DNA of 5,591 nucleotides, from the NCBI GenBank assembly GCA_947380915.1, contig CANCSY010000215.1, positions 1 through 5,591 of the forward strand, in the 5' to 3' direction. Under the pieces are notes generated by a model. The model saw nothing but the letters and a program-made list of their open reading frames with translations, made no database searches and was not told where the DNA came from. How positions within the stretch are numbered: the first letter of the stretch is position 1; each line of letters begins with the position of its first letter. The DNA is from Beijerinckiaceae bacterium. Lineage in GTDB: Bacteria; Pseudomonadota; Alphaproteobacteria; Rhizobiales; Beijerinckiaceae. Made by a program: the position numbers and the translations under genes. This document shows positions 1 through 5,516 of this stretch, piece after piece.

Positions 1-620
1 ATCTGCCGGGCTGGGAGGAGGGGCTCTTCCCCCATCAGCGTTCCCTCGACGAGAGCGGCAGGGCGGGCCTCGAGGAGGAGCGCCGCCTCGCCTATGTGGG
101 CGTCACCCGCGCCAAGCGGCGGGCGAAGATCTACTTCGCCACAAACCGGCGCATCCATGGCCTGTGGCAGACGACGATCCCCTCGCGCTTTCTCGATGAG
201 CTTCCCGCCGATCATGTGGAAGTGGTGGAGGCCGCCACAGGCACGAGCTATGGCGGCTACGCCCAGTCCCGTTTCGCCAATCAGGACACCTATACCTCCA
301 CCTATTCGACGCCGGGCTGGCAGCGGGCGCAGCAGCGCCGCACCGAGCAGGGCGCTTCGGGCAATCAGTCCAAGGGCTTCGGCGGTCAGTCCAAGGGCTC
401 GGAAGCCTGGAGCGGACGCAAGGCGCCAGCCCTCATCGAGGGTGAGCTTGTCGCCAAATCCAGCAGCGCCTCGGCCTTCGTGGCGGGCGCCCGGGTGTTT
501 CACATCAAATTCGGCAATGGCACGGTGGCCTCGGTCGACGGCAACAAGCTGACGGTCGAATTCGACAAGGCCGGGCGCAAGATGGTGCTCGACAGCTTCG
601 TGCAGACGCTGGGCGCCTAG
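1..620 (+). CDS. uvrD: ATP-dependent DNA helicase UvrD/PcrA, C-terminal part (5' end outside window)
   Basis: This is the C-terminal ~205 residues of a superfamily 1A 3'-5' DNA helicase, read in the frame whose first full codon is at 3 and ending at TAG 618-620. The first residues read [14 protein letters not shown], followed by [15 protein letters not shown]. The latter matches helicase motif VI, whose arginines contact ATP in UvrD/PcrA/Rep, and the former lies in the conserved stretch leading to it. Then comes a Gly/Ser/Gln-rich, probably disordered linker (about window residues 95-150). The end reads [28 protein letters not shown], matching the Tudor-like C-terminal domain of PcrA/UvrD, which in characterised relatives contacts RNA polymerase. 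By family knowledge the protein acts in the cytoplasm in nucleotide excision and mismatch repair and in clearing nucleoprotein blocks. Family members are usually 700-850 residues, so about three quarters of the gene is missing here. An internal GTG at 96 is not the true start, because the motif continues upstream to the window edge. The UvrD versus PcrA name is a convention; the family is near certain. Confidence 0.95.
   Translation, partial: LPGWEEGLFPHQRSLDESGRAGLEEERRLAYVGVTRAKRRAKIYFATNRRIHGLWQTTIPSRFLDELPADHVEVVEAATGTSYGGYAQSRFANQDTYTSTYSTPGWQRAQQRRTEQGASGNQSKGFGGQSKGSEAWSGRKAPALIEGELVAKSSSASAFVAGARVFHIKFGNGTVASVDGNKLTVEFDKAGRKMVLDSFVQTLGA
365..399 (+). repeat. Short in-frame tandem duplication in the uvrD linker
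   Basis: The 14-mer tcagtccaagggct occurs at 365-378 and again at 386-399, a period of 21 bases or seven codons. It gives QSKGFGG followed by QSKGSEA in the flexible linker ahead of the Tudor-like domain. The repeat keeps frame and lies in low-complexity protein sequence, so it is probably a small slippage duplication in a length-tolerant linker with no regulatory role. Confidence 0.6.
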
Positions 621-658
621 GTTTTCCAAAGGCGGCTCCATGTCGCAGCGCAAGATTT

Positions 659-668
659 GCACATGTGC
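659..668. repeat. 10-bp palindrome in the uvrD-asmA intergenic gap
   Basis: GCACATGTGC is a perfect 10-bp palindrome in the 77-bp gap between the helicase stop and the AsmA start, about 30 bp upstream of the GTG start. It could be a binding site for a dimeric regulator, but there is no second copy in the window and it matches no operator I can name. A chance occurrence is quite possible. Confidence 0.3.
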
Positions 669-697
669 TTCACGATGCCGCCATGAATTAGGCTAGA
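669..697 (+). promoter_or_regulatory. Possible promoter for the AsmA-family gene
   Basis: TTCACG at 669-674 is followed, after 17 bp, by GCTAGA at 692-697. The pair loosely resembles the -35/-10 arrangement of alphaproteobacterial housekeeping promoters, which tolerate weak -10 boxes. If it is used, transcription would begin at about 703-706, downstream of the GTG at 698, and would argue for a later translation start such as TTG 728. The boxes are weak matches. The gene could instead be expressed by readthrough from uvrD, since no terminator is visible in the gap. Confidence 0.25.
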
Positions 698-3600
698 GTG
701 TATCCGACCCCGTTTCGGAACCCTGCTTTGCGCGACAGCCTGACCGTCCTGGCCTCCATCCTGATCGCCGCGCTCACTCTGGCGCTGGTGGGCCCGTGGT
801 TTGTCGACTGGACCACGCGGCGCGCCTTCATCGAGGCGCATTTGTCCCGGGCCCTGGGCTCACCTGTTGCCACGCGGGGCGCCATCAGTCTTGCGCTGCT
901 GCCGACCCCGCGCCTTGAACTTGGGGGCGTTTCGCTGGGCGAAGGCGGGCCGGTCAGCCTGCGCACGGGCGCGGTGCGGTTCGAGTTGGCCGTGACCGCC
1001 TTGCTCCATGGCGAGCTTCGGTTTCTGGACGCGGCCCTGAACGAGCCGGAGATTCGCGTCAGTCTGGACAGCGCGGGCGCCTTGCCCGTGGCGGGCGACC
1101 TGCCTGAGGTCCAGTTCGAGCGTATCGTCATGACCGGTGGCAAGCTGACCCTCATTGATCCCGCCAGCGGCGCCTTGACCGTTTCGGGTATTGATCTTCA
1201 GGCCGAGGCCACTTCGCTGAATGGGCCGTTCAGGGGTGCGGGCTCTGTTGCGCGCGAGGGCGAGCGGCTCGGCTTTCGTTTCAGCACCGGCGCGCGCGAT
1301 GGCGACAGGCTTCGCTTGAAATTCGTTAGCGACGAAGGCGCGGGCTTGCCCCGTCTTGATCTTGATGGCGCCTTGCTGCTGGGCGCAAGCCCCGGTTTCG
1401 AGGGGCCTGTCGTCCTTTCAGGCAAGCGCCCGGCGCCCTGGCGGGCGGTCGGGGTCGCAAGGCTTGACGCCGCGAGCCTCCTGCTGGAGCCGGTGGAGTT
1501 GCGCCTCGGGGCTGACGCCGCGCCCATCACCATGGGCGGGACGGCGCGGTTCGCCTTTGCGCCGCAGCCTGTGGGCGAGATCGCCCTGACCGCCCGGCAA
1601 GTCGATCTCGACAAGGTCATTGGTCTCGAAAAGGCTATGGTCGACCAGACGTCCGCGCCGGGTCTGGAAGGCGCCTTGCGCGCCTGGCTCGGCGATGCGG
1701 GCGCGCCCCTGTCGACGCCCTTTCCGCTGCGGATTTCCCTCACTTCGCCTGCGACCTATCTGGGTGGCGAGACCATTTCGGATCTCACCCTCGAAGCCAG
1801 CCTTGCGCCCGGCGCGCCTATGGGCCTGCGCGCTTCAGGCTCTGGCCCGGGGCGGTTGCGGGTCGCCCTTGATGGACAGGTGGAGACCGGCTCGGCCTTC
1901 CTGTTCAAGGGGCAGGCGGCGGCGGAGGCGCGCGATCTGGCGCGGTTGGGCGACTGGATTGCGCCCGGCTTGCCGCAGGTGGCCGCAGCCCTGCGCGCGG
2001 CGCCGATTCGCAGCCTTGAAGCCGTCGGGACGATGGAATGGTCGGCGGCGGGTTTCGCGTCTTCCGCCCTTCGCCTCAAGGCGGATCGCTCCATTTTTTC
2101 CGGAGCCGCCGCCTTCACGCGTCCCATCGGTGGCGAAAGGGCGCGCCTGTTCGCGGATCTGACCTCCGATGCGCTGGACATCGATGGCGCGCCCGATCTG
2201 TCATGGACAGGAGGGGCGCTGGCGCAGGCTGACATCGCCCTTTCGCTAGACGCCCGCGCCATCCGGGTGGCGCGCTTTGGCGAGGGGGTCATCGACGCCG
2301 GGCGCATCCGCCTCAAGCTCTCGCAGGATATGGCAGGCCTGCGTCTTGATAATCTCTCCATCGCGGGCCTTGGCGGGGCTGACGTCACCGCCTCTGGCGA
2401 CGTGGGCGCCCGGGATGGAAATCTCGATGTGCGGGTGGAGGCGCAGCGGCTCGTCGATCTCGCCGCCTTCGTGCGCCGGGTGGCGCCTGGGCCGCTGGCC
2501 GATGGGTTGGTCGCCCGGGCGGTCTCGCTCTCGCCCCTGCGCCTGAGCCTGAATCTGCGCGCGCAACGAGCCGCTCCCACAGACGCCCTGAGCCTGACCA
2601 GTCTCGCCCTCGACGCCACGGCTCGCGGCTCGCGCTGGCAGGCGGCGCTCAAGCCTGAAGGCGGCGCCAATGGAATTCTGGGCCAGCTCTCCGGCAAGAT
2701 TTCGGCGGAAACACGCGATGGCGCCATGCTGATCCGCCAATTGGGGGTGGAGACGCTCCCCATCCCGGGGGCGGGCGGAGCCGCGCTCAGCGCCACTGTC
2801 GCAGGCGCACCCGACAGCGGCTATTCGGTAGACGCTTCGGGCCTGCTTGCAGGGCTGGATCTGGGCTTTCAAGGCAAGCTTTCGGGCTCCCTCATCCAGC
2901 CGCAGGCGGCCGGAAGCCTGCGGCTCAAAGCCGCCGACGCCGCGCCTTTTCTTCGGCTGATCGGATTTGGTCCGCCCGATATCACCCAGACCCTGCCAGT
3001 CCAGACCAACGCCATGCTTGGCCTGGCGGAGGGGCGGTTTGCCCTCACCGGACTTGTCGGCTCGGTTGCCGGCGTCAGCATCAATGGCGAGCTCGCTGCG
3101 CAAATGGGGCAGGGGCGGCCGAAATTATCGGGCGCGCTTGACCTTGATCGGGCGTATCTGCCCGCGCTGGCGAGCCTGTTGCTCGGCGCGCCGTCGCCCA
3201 CACGGGGCGGCGCGGCCTGGGGCGAGGGGGGCTTCGGGCCGGGCCTGGCGGAGTCGCCGGAGGCGGATGTCATCATAAGGGCCGGACGCATCACGCTCCT
3301 GGACGGGGTGCTGGCGACGCAGGCCAGCCTTCGGCTGGGGCTGTCGCCGGGCGTTTTCGCCGTTTCGGACCTCGCGGGCGCATGGGGGCAGGGGCGCATC
3401 GAGGGACGCGCCACCCTGCGGCGCGACGGCGCTTCGGTCTTTCTGTCGGGCGCGGGCGAGGTGAGCGGCCAGCCCCTGCCGGGGAACTGGGCGCGGGGCG
3501 AATGGGGCGGGCGCATGGACTTCACCGCCACAGGCAATAGTCCTGCGGCGCTGGTGGCGGGTCTGGCGGGGACGGGCGCGGTGCAGTTGCGCTCCGTGAC

Positions 3601-4192
3601 CCTCCCGCAGGCGGACCCCCTGGCGCCAGCGCGCGTCATCGCCGAGGCGGAGTCCGGCAAGCTCTATATCTCCGAGAATGACTTCATGGGCGCCCTTCGC
3701 CGCGAACTCGACAAGGCGCCCCTCACCCTCGCCACGCGCGATCTGGAGGTTCGGATCGCAGGCGGCGTGGTCCGCCTGTCCGCCTCCGACGTCACCGCCG
3801 CGGTGGATCTGCGCCGCATGGCGGTGGAGGCGCGGGTGCAGTTGCCTGTCGGCGACCTGCCGAAAGACTGGAGCGAGGCCGCGCCAAAGGTGGCGATGGT
3901 CTGGCGCGGCCCGCTCGGCGCCCCGCAACGCGAACTTGACGCAGGCGTCTTCATCAATGGTCTGGCCGTGCGCGCCATCGCGCGTGAGAGCGCCCGGATC
4001 GAGGCGCTGGAGGCGGATCTGCGCGAGCGCGCCTTCTTCGCCCGGCGCAAACGCGGGCTGGATTTCCTCGCTCGCAGGGAACGCGAAGTGGCGGCCTTTC
4101 TGGCCGAGCAGGCGCGGCTGGAGCGCCAACGTGCGCGGGTCGATATCGAAAAAGGCGAGATGGAGCGATTGATCGAGTCGCTGCCGCAGTAA
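698..4192 (+). CDS. AsmA family protein (large, membrane-anchored, periplasmic)
   Basis: This 1164-residue protein belongs to the AsmA-like family (AsmA, TamB, YhdP), whose members are inner-membrane-anchored periplasmic proteins implicated in phospholipid movement to and homeostasis of the outer membrane. Residues about 14-35 (SLTVLASILIAALTLALVG) form one N-terminal transmembrane helix. Next comes the typical AsmA N-terminal signature, FIEAHLSRALGSPVATRG then LPTPRLELGGVSLGE (residues about 43-81). The long body consists of repeating amphipathic beta-strands rich in Gly, Ala, Leu and Asp. An AsmA-like C-terminal region lies at about 900-1030 (FTATGNSPAALVAGLAGTGA). Residues about 1097-1164 form a highly charged Arg/Glu helix or coiled coil, a tail I associate with Hyphomicrobiales AsmA proteins. 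The GTG at 698 is the earliest start, because an in-frame TAG lies at 689-691. It has no good Shine-Dalgarno sequence, and TTG 728 is a plausible alternative that keeps the membrane helix. The protein is convergent with the ribbon-helix-helix gene. The family is secure; the exact cargo cannot be told from sequence. Confidence 0.9.
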   Translation: MYPTPFRNPALRDSLTVLASILIAALTLALVGPWFVDWTTRRAFIEAHLSRALGSPVATRGAISLALLPTPRLELGGVSLGEGGPVSLRTGAVRFELAVTALLHGELRFLDAALNEPEIRVSLDSAGALPVAGDLPEVQFERIVMTGGKLTLIDPASGALTVSGIDLQAEATSLNGPFRGAGSVAREGERLGFRFSTGARDGDRLRLKFVSDEGAGLPRLDLDGALLLGASPGFEGPVVLSGKRPAPWRAVGVARLDAASLLLEPVELRLGADAAPITMGGTARFAFAPQPVGEIALTARQVDLDKVIGLEKAMVDQTSAPGLEGALRAWLGDAGAPLSTPFPLRISLTSPATYLGGETISDLTLEASLAPGAPMGLRASGSGPGRLRVALDGQVETGSAFLFKGQAAAEARDLARLGDWIAPGLPQVAAALRAAPIRSLEAVGTMEWSAAGFASSALRLKADRSIFSGAAAFTRPIGGERARLFADLTSDALDIDGAPDLSWTGGALAQADIALSLDARAIRVARFGEGVIDAGRIRLKLSQDMAGLRLDNLSIAGLGGADVTASGDVGARDGNLDVRVEAQRLVDLAAFVRRVAPGPLADGLVARAVSLSPLRLSLNLRAQRAAPTDALSLTSLALDATARGSRWQAALKPEGGANGILGQLSGKISAETRDGAMLIRQLGVETLPIPGAGGAALSATVAGAPDSGYSVDASGLLAGLDLGFQGKLSGSLIQPQAAGSLRLKAADAAPFLRLIGFGPPDITQTLPVQTNAMLGLAEGRFALTGLVGSVAGVSINGELAAQMGQGRPKLSGALDLDRAYLPALASLLLGAPSPTRGGAAWGEGGFGPGLAESPEADVIIRAGRITLLDGVLATQASLRLGLSPGVFAVSDLAGAWGQGRIEGRATLRRDGASVFLSGAGEVSGQPLPGNWARGEWGGRMDFTATGNSPAALVAGLAGTGAVQLRSVTLPQADPLAPARVIAEAESGKLYISENDFMGALRRELDKAPLTLATRDLEVRIAGGVVRLSASDVTAAVDLRRMAVEARVQLPVGDLPKDWSEAAPKVAMVWRGPLGAPQRELDAGVFINGLAVRAIARESARIEALEADLRERAFFARRKRGLDFLARREREVAAFLAEQARLERQRARVDIEKGEMERLIESLPQ

Positions 4193-4206
4193 GGTCCAAG
4201 GCGCCG

Positions 4207-4458
4207 TCAACCCAGGCTCGATCGCTCCAGCACGAAGACCCGGATCGCCGATGAAAGGTTGGCGTCCCCGCGCGTGGCGTCGATCTCCGCCACCAGATTC
4301 GCCAATGCGCGCCGCTCTTTTGCGGCGATCCGCTTCAGGCCGGACCAGAAGGCGTCTTCCAGAGAAATGGAGGTGCGATGGCCCGCAATCACCAGCGAAT
4401 GTTTCGCCATGCGCGTCGCGGGCGCGGCTGCACCAGTGTCGTCCAGAGCATCATTCAT
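4207..4458 (-). CDS. Ribbon-helix-helix domain protein
   Basis: This is an 83-residue protein from ATG 4458 to TGA 4209-4207. Residues 18-80 (KHSLVIAGHRTSISLEDAFW, then GLKRIAAKERRALANLVAEID, ending DANLSSAIRVFVLE) match the small alphaproteobacterial ribbon-helix-helix family (Pfam RHH_4 type). In this family a beta-strand (HRTSISLE) pairs in a dimer to enter the DNA major groove, followed by two helices. The likely role is a DNA-binding regulator, but no target is visible. The start at 4458 is preferred because its ATG overlaps the DUF4169 stop by 8 bases, an arrangement typical of translational coupling. An upstream ATG at 4509 would overlap DUF4169 by 59 bases. A downstream ATG at 4410 sits right at the domain edge but has no ribosome binding site. 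Residues 1-16 before the domain are Ala-rich and unconserved in appearance. The protein is probably in one transcription unit with DUF4169 and possibly sspB. Confidence 0.85.
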   Translation of the reverse strand: MNDALDDTGAAAPATRMAKHSLVIAGHRTSISLEDAFWSGLKRIAAKERRALANLVAEIDATRGDANLSSAIRVFVLERSSLG

Positions 4459-4648
4459 TTCGTGTGGGGTCCACACCTTCAAGCTTGTGGCCGTCGAGGC
4501 GCTGCGCATCGCGCTCGCGCTCGGTTTTCATCGTCTCGCGCTCCAGTTTGGTGCGCCCGAAACTGAGCCGATTGATCTCGGCCTTGCGTTCTGCGTCCTT
4601 GCGTTCCTTGGCTTTGCGGAACTGCCGTAAATTGACGATCTCGCCCAT
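4451..4648 (-). CDS. DUF4169 family small charged protein
   Basis: This is a 65-residue protein starting MGEIVNLRQFRKAKERK. It continues as a highly charged helix (residues about 9-50, rich in Arg, Lys and Glu) with RLSFGRTKLERE and LDGHKLE near the end. MGEIVNLRQ(F)RKAK, FGRTK and RLDGHKLE are hallmarks of the DUF4169 family, which is small, cytoplasmic, found in alphaproteobacteria and of unknown function. The start at 4648 is chosen because GGGAG lies 8 bases upstream and family members begin at MGEIVN. A longer reading from 4717 would add 23 unconserved residues. It overlaps the following ribbon-helix-helix gene by 8 bases. The recurring pairing of a small charged protein with a ribbon-helix-helix protein suggests a joint function, but that is inference. 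The protein might bind nucleic acid, given its basic helix; nothing in the sequence proves it. Confidence 0.85.
   Translation of the reverse strand: MGEIVNLRQFRKAKERKDAERKAEINRLSFGRTKLERETMKTERERDAQRLDGHKLEGVDPTRNE
4462..4476 (-). promoter_or_regulatory. mRNA hairpin immediately ahead of the ribbon-helix-helix start codon
   Basis: In the minus-strand transcript, GUGUGG (4476-4471) can pair perfectly with CCACAC (4467-4462) around a three-base loop. The hairpin ends three bases before the AUG at 4458 and lies in the last codons of DUF4169. A weak GAAGG (4480-4476) abuts its 5' side. Folding would bring this Shine-Dalgarno-like run from 17 bases to only a few bases from the AUG, or alternatively block initiation until a ribosome translating DUF4169 melts it. 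The inverted repeat is seen directly; its function is inference. Confidence 0.4.
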
Positions 4649-4656
4649 GACCAGAT

Positions 4657-4661
4657 CTCCC
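4657..4661 (-). promoter_or_regulatory. Ribosome binding site that sets the DUF4169 start
   Basis: On the minus strand GGGAG stands 8 bases ahead of ATG 4648-4646, a good Shine-Dalgarno match at good spacing. It supports this start over the ATG at 4717. Confidence 0.75.
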
Positions 4662-4711
4662 ACGCACGTCCTCACCTGCCCAGCATAGGACCGATGCGGC
4701 CGGTTGCGCCA

Positions 4712-4725
4712 GAGCAATGATGCTC
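4712..4725 (-). terminator. Weak hairpin just after the sspB stop codon
   Basis: GAGCA and TGCTC form a 5-bp stem with a 4-base loop (TCAT in the minus-strand reading), beginning one base after the sspB TGA (4729-4727). No T-tract follows on the minus strand, so it is not a convincing intrinsic terminator. It may be an mRNA 3'-end stabiliser or a partial attenuator between sspB and DUF4169. In the opposite direction a T5 run lies 8 bases beyond the stem, which is too far for a standard terminator. Confidence 0.25.
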
Positions 4726-4726
4726 G

Positions 4727-5365
4727 TCAGGTCTTTTTGCGGAAAGCGTCTATGGAAATGACCTTGGGATCGCCAGTCGCGGGGGCCTTTTCGGCCTCTG
4801 CGGCGCTGGCTGTCTCAGGCTTGCCCGCCGCCTTCGGCTTTGGCAGGGCTGCCGGGGGGATCTCCGTGGGCTCCGACCCGGCGCCGCGCGGGGCCTTGTC
4901 CGAGCGGGGCATGGGCTTGGACGTTTCGGATTTGGGCGTTTCGGCCTTGGGGACAGCCGACAGGCGGGGCGTCGGCTCCGTATCGTTGGCGCCCTCCTCG
5001 GGCTCCAGATCCTGAAGTTCGAACTTCAGGCCGAAATCCACGGACGGATCGAAGAATCCGGTCACCGCTTCCCACGGCACACTCAGGCGCTCGGGAACAT
5101 TGGAGAAGGAAAGACCTACCTCGAAGCCGAATTCTGTCACGCTCAAGTCCCAGAACTGATGCTGGAGGATGATGGTGATCTCTTCGGGGAAGCGCTCCTT
5201 GGTGCGCGGCGAAATGCGAACGCCCGGCGCATCGGTGCGGAAGGTGATGAAGAAATGATGCTCGCCGGGCATGCCGTCGCGAGCAGCGTCGCCAAGCACT
5301 CTGCGCATGACGCTCCGCAGCGCTTCCTGAACGAGAAGGTCGTAGCGGATTTTGTCAGTTGGCAT
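4727..5365 (-). CDS. sspB: SspB-family ClpXP adaptor protein (alpha type)
   Basis: This 212-residue protein corresponds to the alphaproteobacterial form of SspB, the adaptor that tethers tmRNA-tagged proteins to the ClpXP protease. Residues 1-118 form the SspB substrate-binding fold: IRYDLLVQEALRSVMRRVL (N-terminal helix), GEHHFFITFRTDAPGV, FPEEITIILQHQFWDL, FGFEVGLSFSNVPERLSVPW and FFDPSVDFGLKFE. Residues about 120-199 are a disordered linker rich in Pro, Glu, Lys, Ala and Ser. The C-terminal KVISIDAFRKK (201-211) is the conserved short tail that in SspB proteins docks on the ClpX N-terminal domain. The start at 5365 is the first ATG, and MPTDKIRYDLL matches family N-termini. The ribosome binding site is weak (AAGG about 12 bases upstream). 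The gene lies about 30 bases downstream of the tmRNA coding piece on the same strand, with no clear promoter or terminator between, so transcription from the tmRNA promoter is possible. The gene that reads the degradation tag is next to the gene that writes it. Confidence 0.95.
   Translation of the reverse strand: MPTDKIRYDLLVQEALRSVMRRVLGDAARDGMPGEHHFFITFRTDAPGVRISPRTKERFPEEITIILQHQFWDLSVTEFGFEVGLSFSNVPERLSVPWEAVTGFFDPSVDFGLKFELQDLEPEEGANDTEPTPRLSAVPKAETPKSETSKPMPRSDKAPRGAGSEPTEIPPAALPKPKAAGKPETASAAEAEKAPATGDPKVISIDAFRKKT
5011..5030. repeat. Perfect 20-bp palindrome inside sspB
   Basis: CCTGAAGTTC is followed directly by its exact reverse complement. The palindrome spans the codons for LKFELQ at the end of the SspB fold, where the disordered linker begins. 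As RNA it can form an 8-bp stem with a UCGA tetraloop on either strand. It does not match the GTTC-N7-GTTC LexA box of alphaproteobacteria or any other operator I recognise. Confidence 0.6.
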
Positions 5366-5395
5366 GCGCGGGGTCGGCCTTGTCTGGAATGAAGT

Positions 5396-5421
5396 GGAGG
5401 CTTCTGTTGCCAGGCGCCTCC
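5396..5421 (-). other. Terminal hairpin of the tmRNA coding piece / sspB leader
   Basis: GGAGGC and GCCTCC form a perfect 6-bp stem enclosing a 14-base loop. On the minus strand it is followed by ACTTCATTCC, not a T-tract, so it does not look like an intrinsic terminator. It may mark the processed 3' end of the coding piece, with sspB mRNA continuing downstream. The stem is seen directly; the processing role is inference. Confidence 0.45.
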
Positions 5422-5477
5422 GAGCCCCGCCTAGAGGTGCTACCCCCTAGGGCTTTGATTTCGGTACTGGCACAGCA

Positions 5478-5516
5478 TTACGCTGCGACGGCCACCGGAG
5501 CATAGTTGTCATTGGC
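5478..5516 (-). other. ssrA: tmRNA tag-peptide reading frame (ANDNYAPVAVAA)
   Basis: Thirteen codons starting at resume codon GCC encode ANDNYAPVAVAA and stop with TAA. With the non-encoded alanine carried by tmRNA, the appended tag would be AANDNYAPVAVAA. The C-terminal VAA end is of the kind recognised by ClpX, and the N-terminal AANDN part corresponds to the segment that the SspB adaptor binds in alphaproteobacteria. There is no start codon or Shine-Dalgarno sequence, as expected, because translation resumes here on a stalled ribosome. Confidence 0.93.

Noticed and set aside
631..682. GGCGGC (631-636) and GCCGCC (677-682) as a terminator for uvrD
   Set aside because: The 6-bp stem has a 40-base loop and no T-run after it, so it does not look like a terminator.
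1756..2796. 346-residue open frame on the minus strand inside the AsmA gene
   Set aside because: It is antisense to a confidently assigned coding region and has low-complexity Arg/Ala/Ser/Pro composition with no recognisable domain. Long antisense frames are common in high-GC genes.
3187..3240. GC-rich stretch encoding SPTRGGAAWGEGG in the AsmA protein, resembling a dispersed intragenic repeat element
   Set aside because: It is a Gly-rich loop between strands. From memory of related AsmA proteins this place commonly holds a proline/glycine loop with a Trp, and no inverted-repeat structure or second copy is visible in the window.
4193..4206. Bidirectional terminator between the convergent AsmA and ribbon-helix-helix genes
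   Set aside because: The gap is only 14 bases and contains a GGCGCC palindrome but no stem followed by a T-tract on either strand.
3125..4210. 361-residue open frame on the minus strand overlapping the 3' half of the AsmA gene
   Set aside because: It is rich in Arg, Gln and His with no domain or signal, lies entirely opposite the AsmA coding sequence, and is a codon-bias shadow.
4207..4648. DUF4169 plus ribbon-helix-helix as a toxin-antitoxin pair
   Set aside because: The gene sizes and overlap fit superficially, but DUF4169 has no toxin fold or catalytic signature. The ribbon-helix-helix protein belongs to a widespread chromosomal family, with its domain at the C-terminus and no toxin-binding tail.
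4680..4695. TATGCT (minus strand) as a -10 box for a separate DUF4169 promoter
   Set aside because: No acceptable -35 element lies 16-18 bases upstream, so the match rests on one hexamer and is not listed as a feature.
4649..4717. N-terminal extension of the DUF4169 protein from an ATG at 4717
   Set aside because: The 23 extra residues do not resemble the family. A good GGGAG ribosome binding site lies just upstream of ATG 4648, where family members begin.
5159..5392. 77-residue plus-strand open frame opposite the sspB start
   Set aside because: It is antisense to the most conserved part of sspB, has no ribosome binding site and has no recognisable domain.
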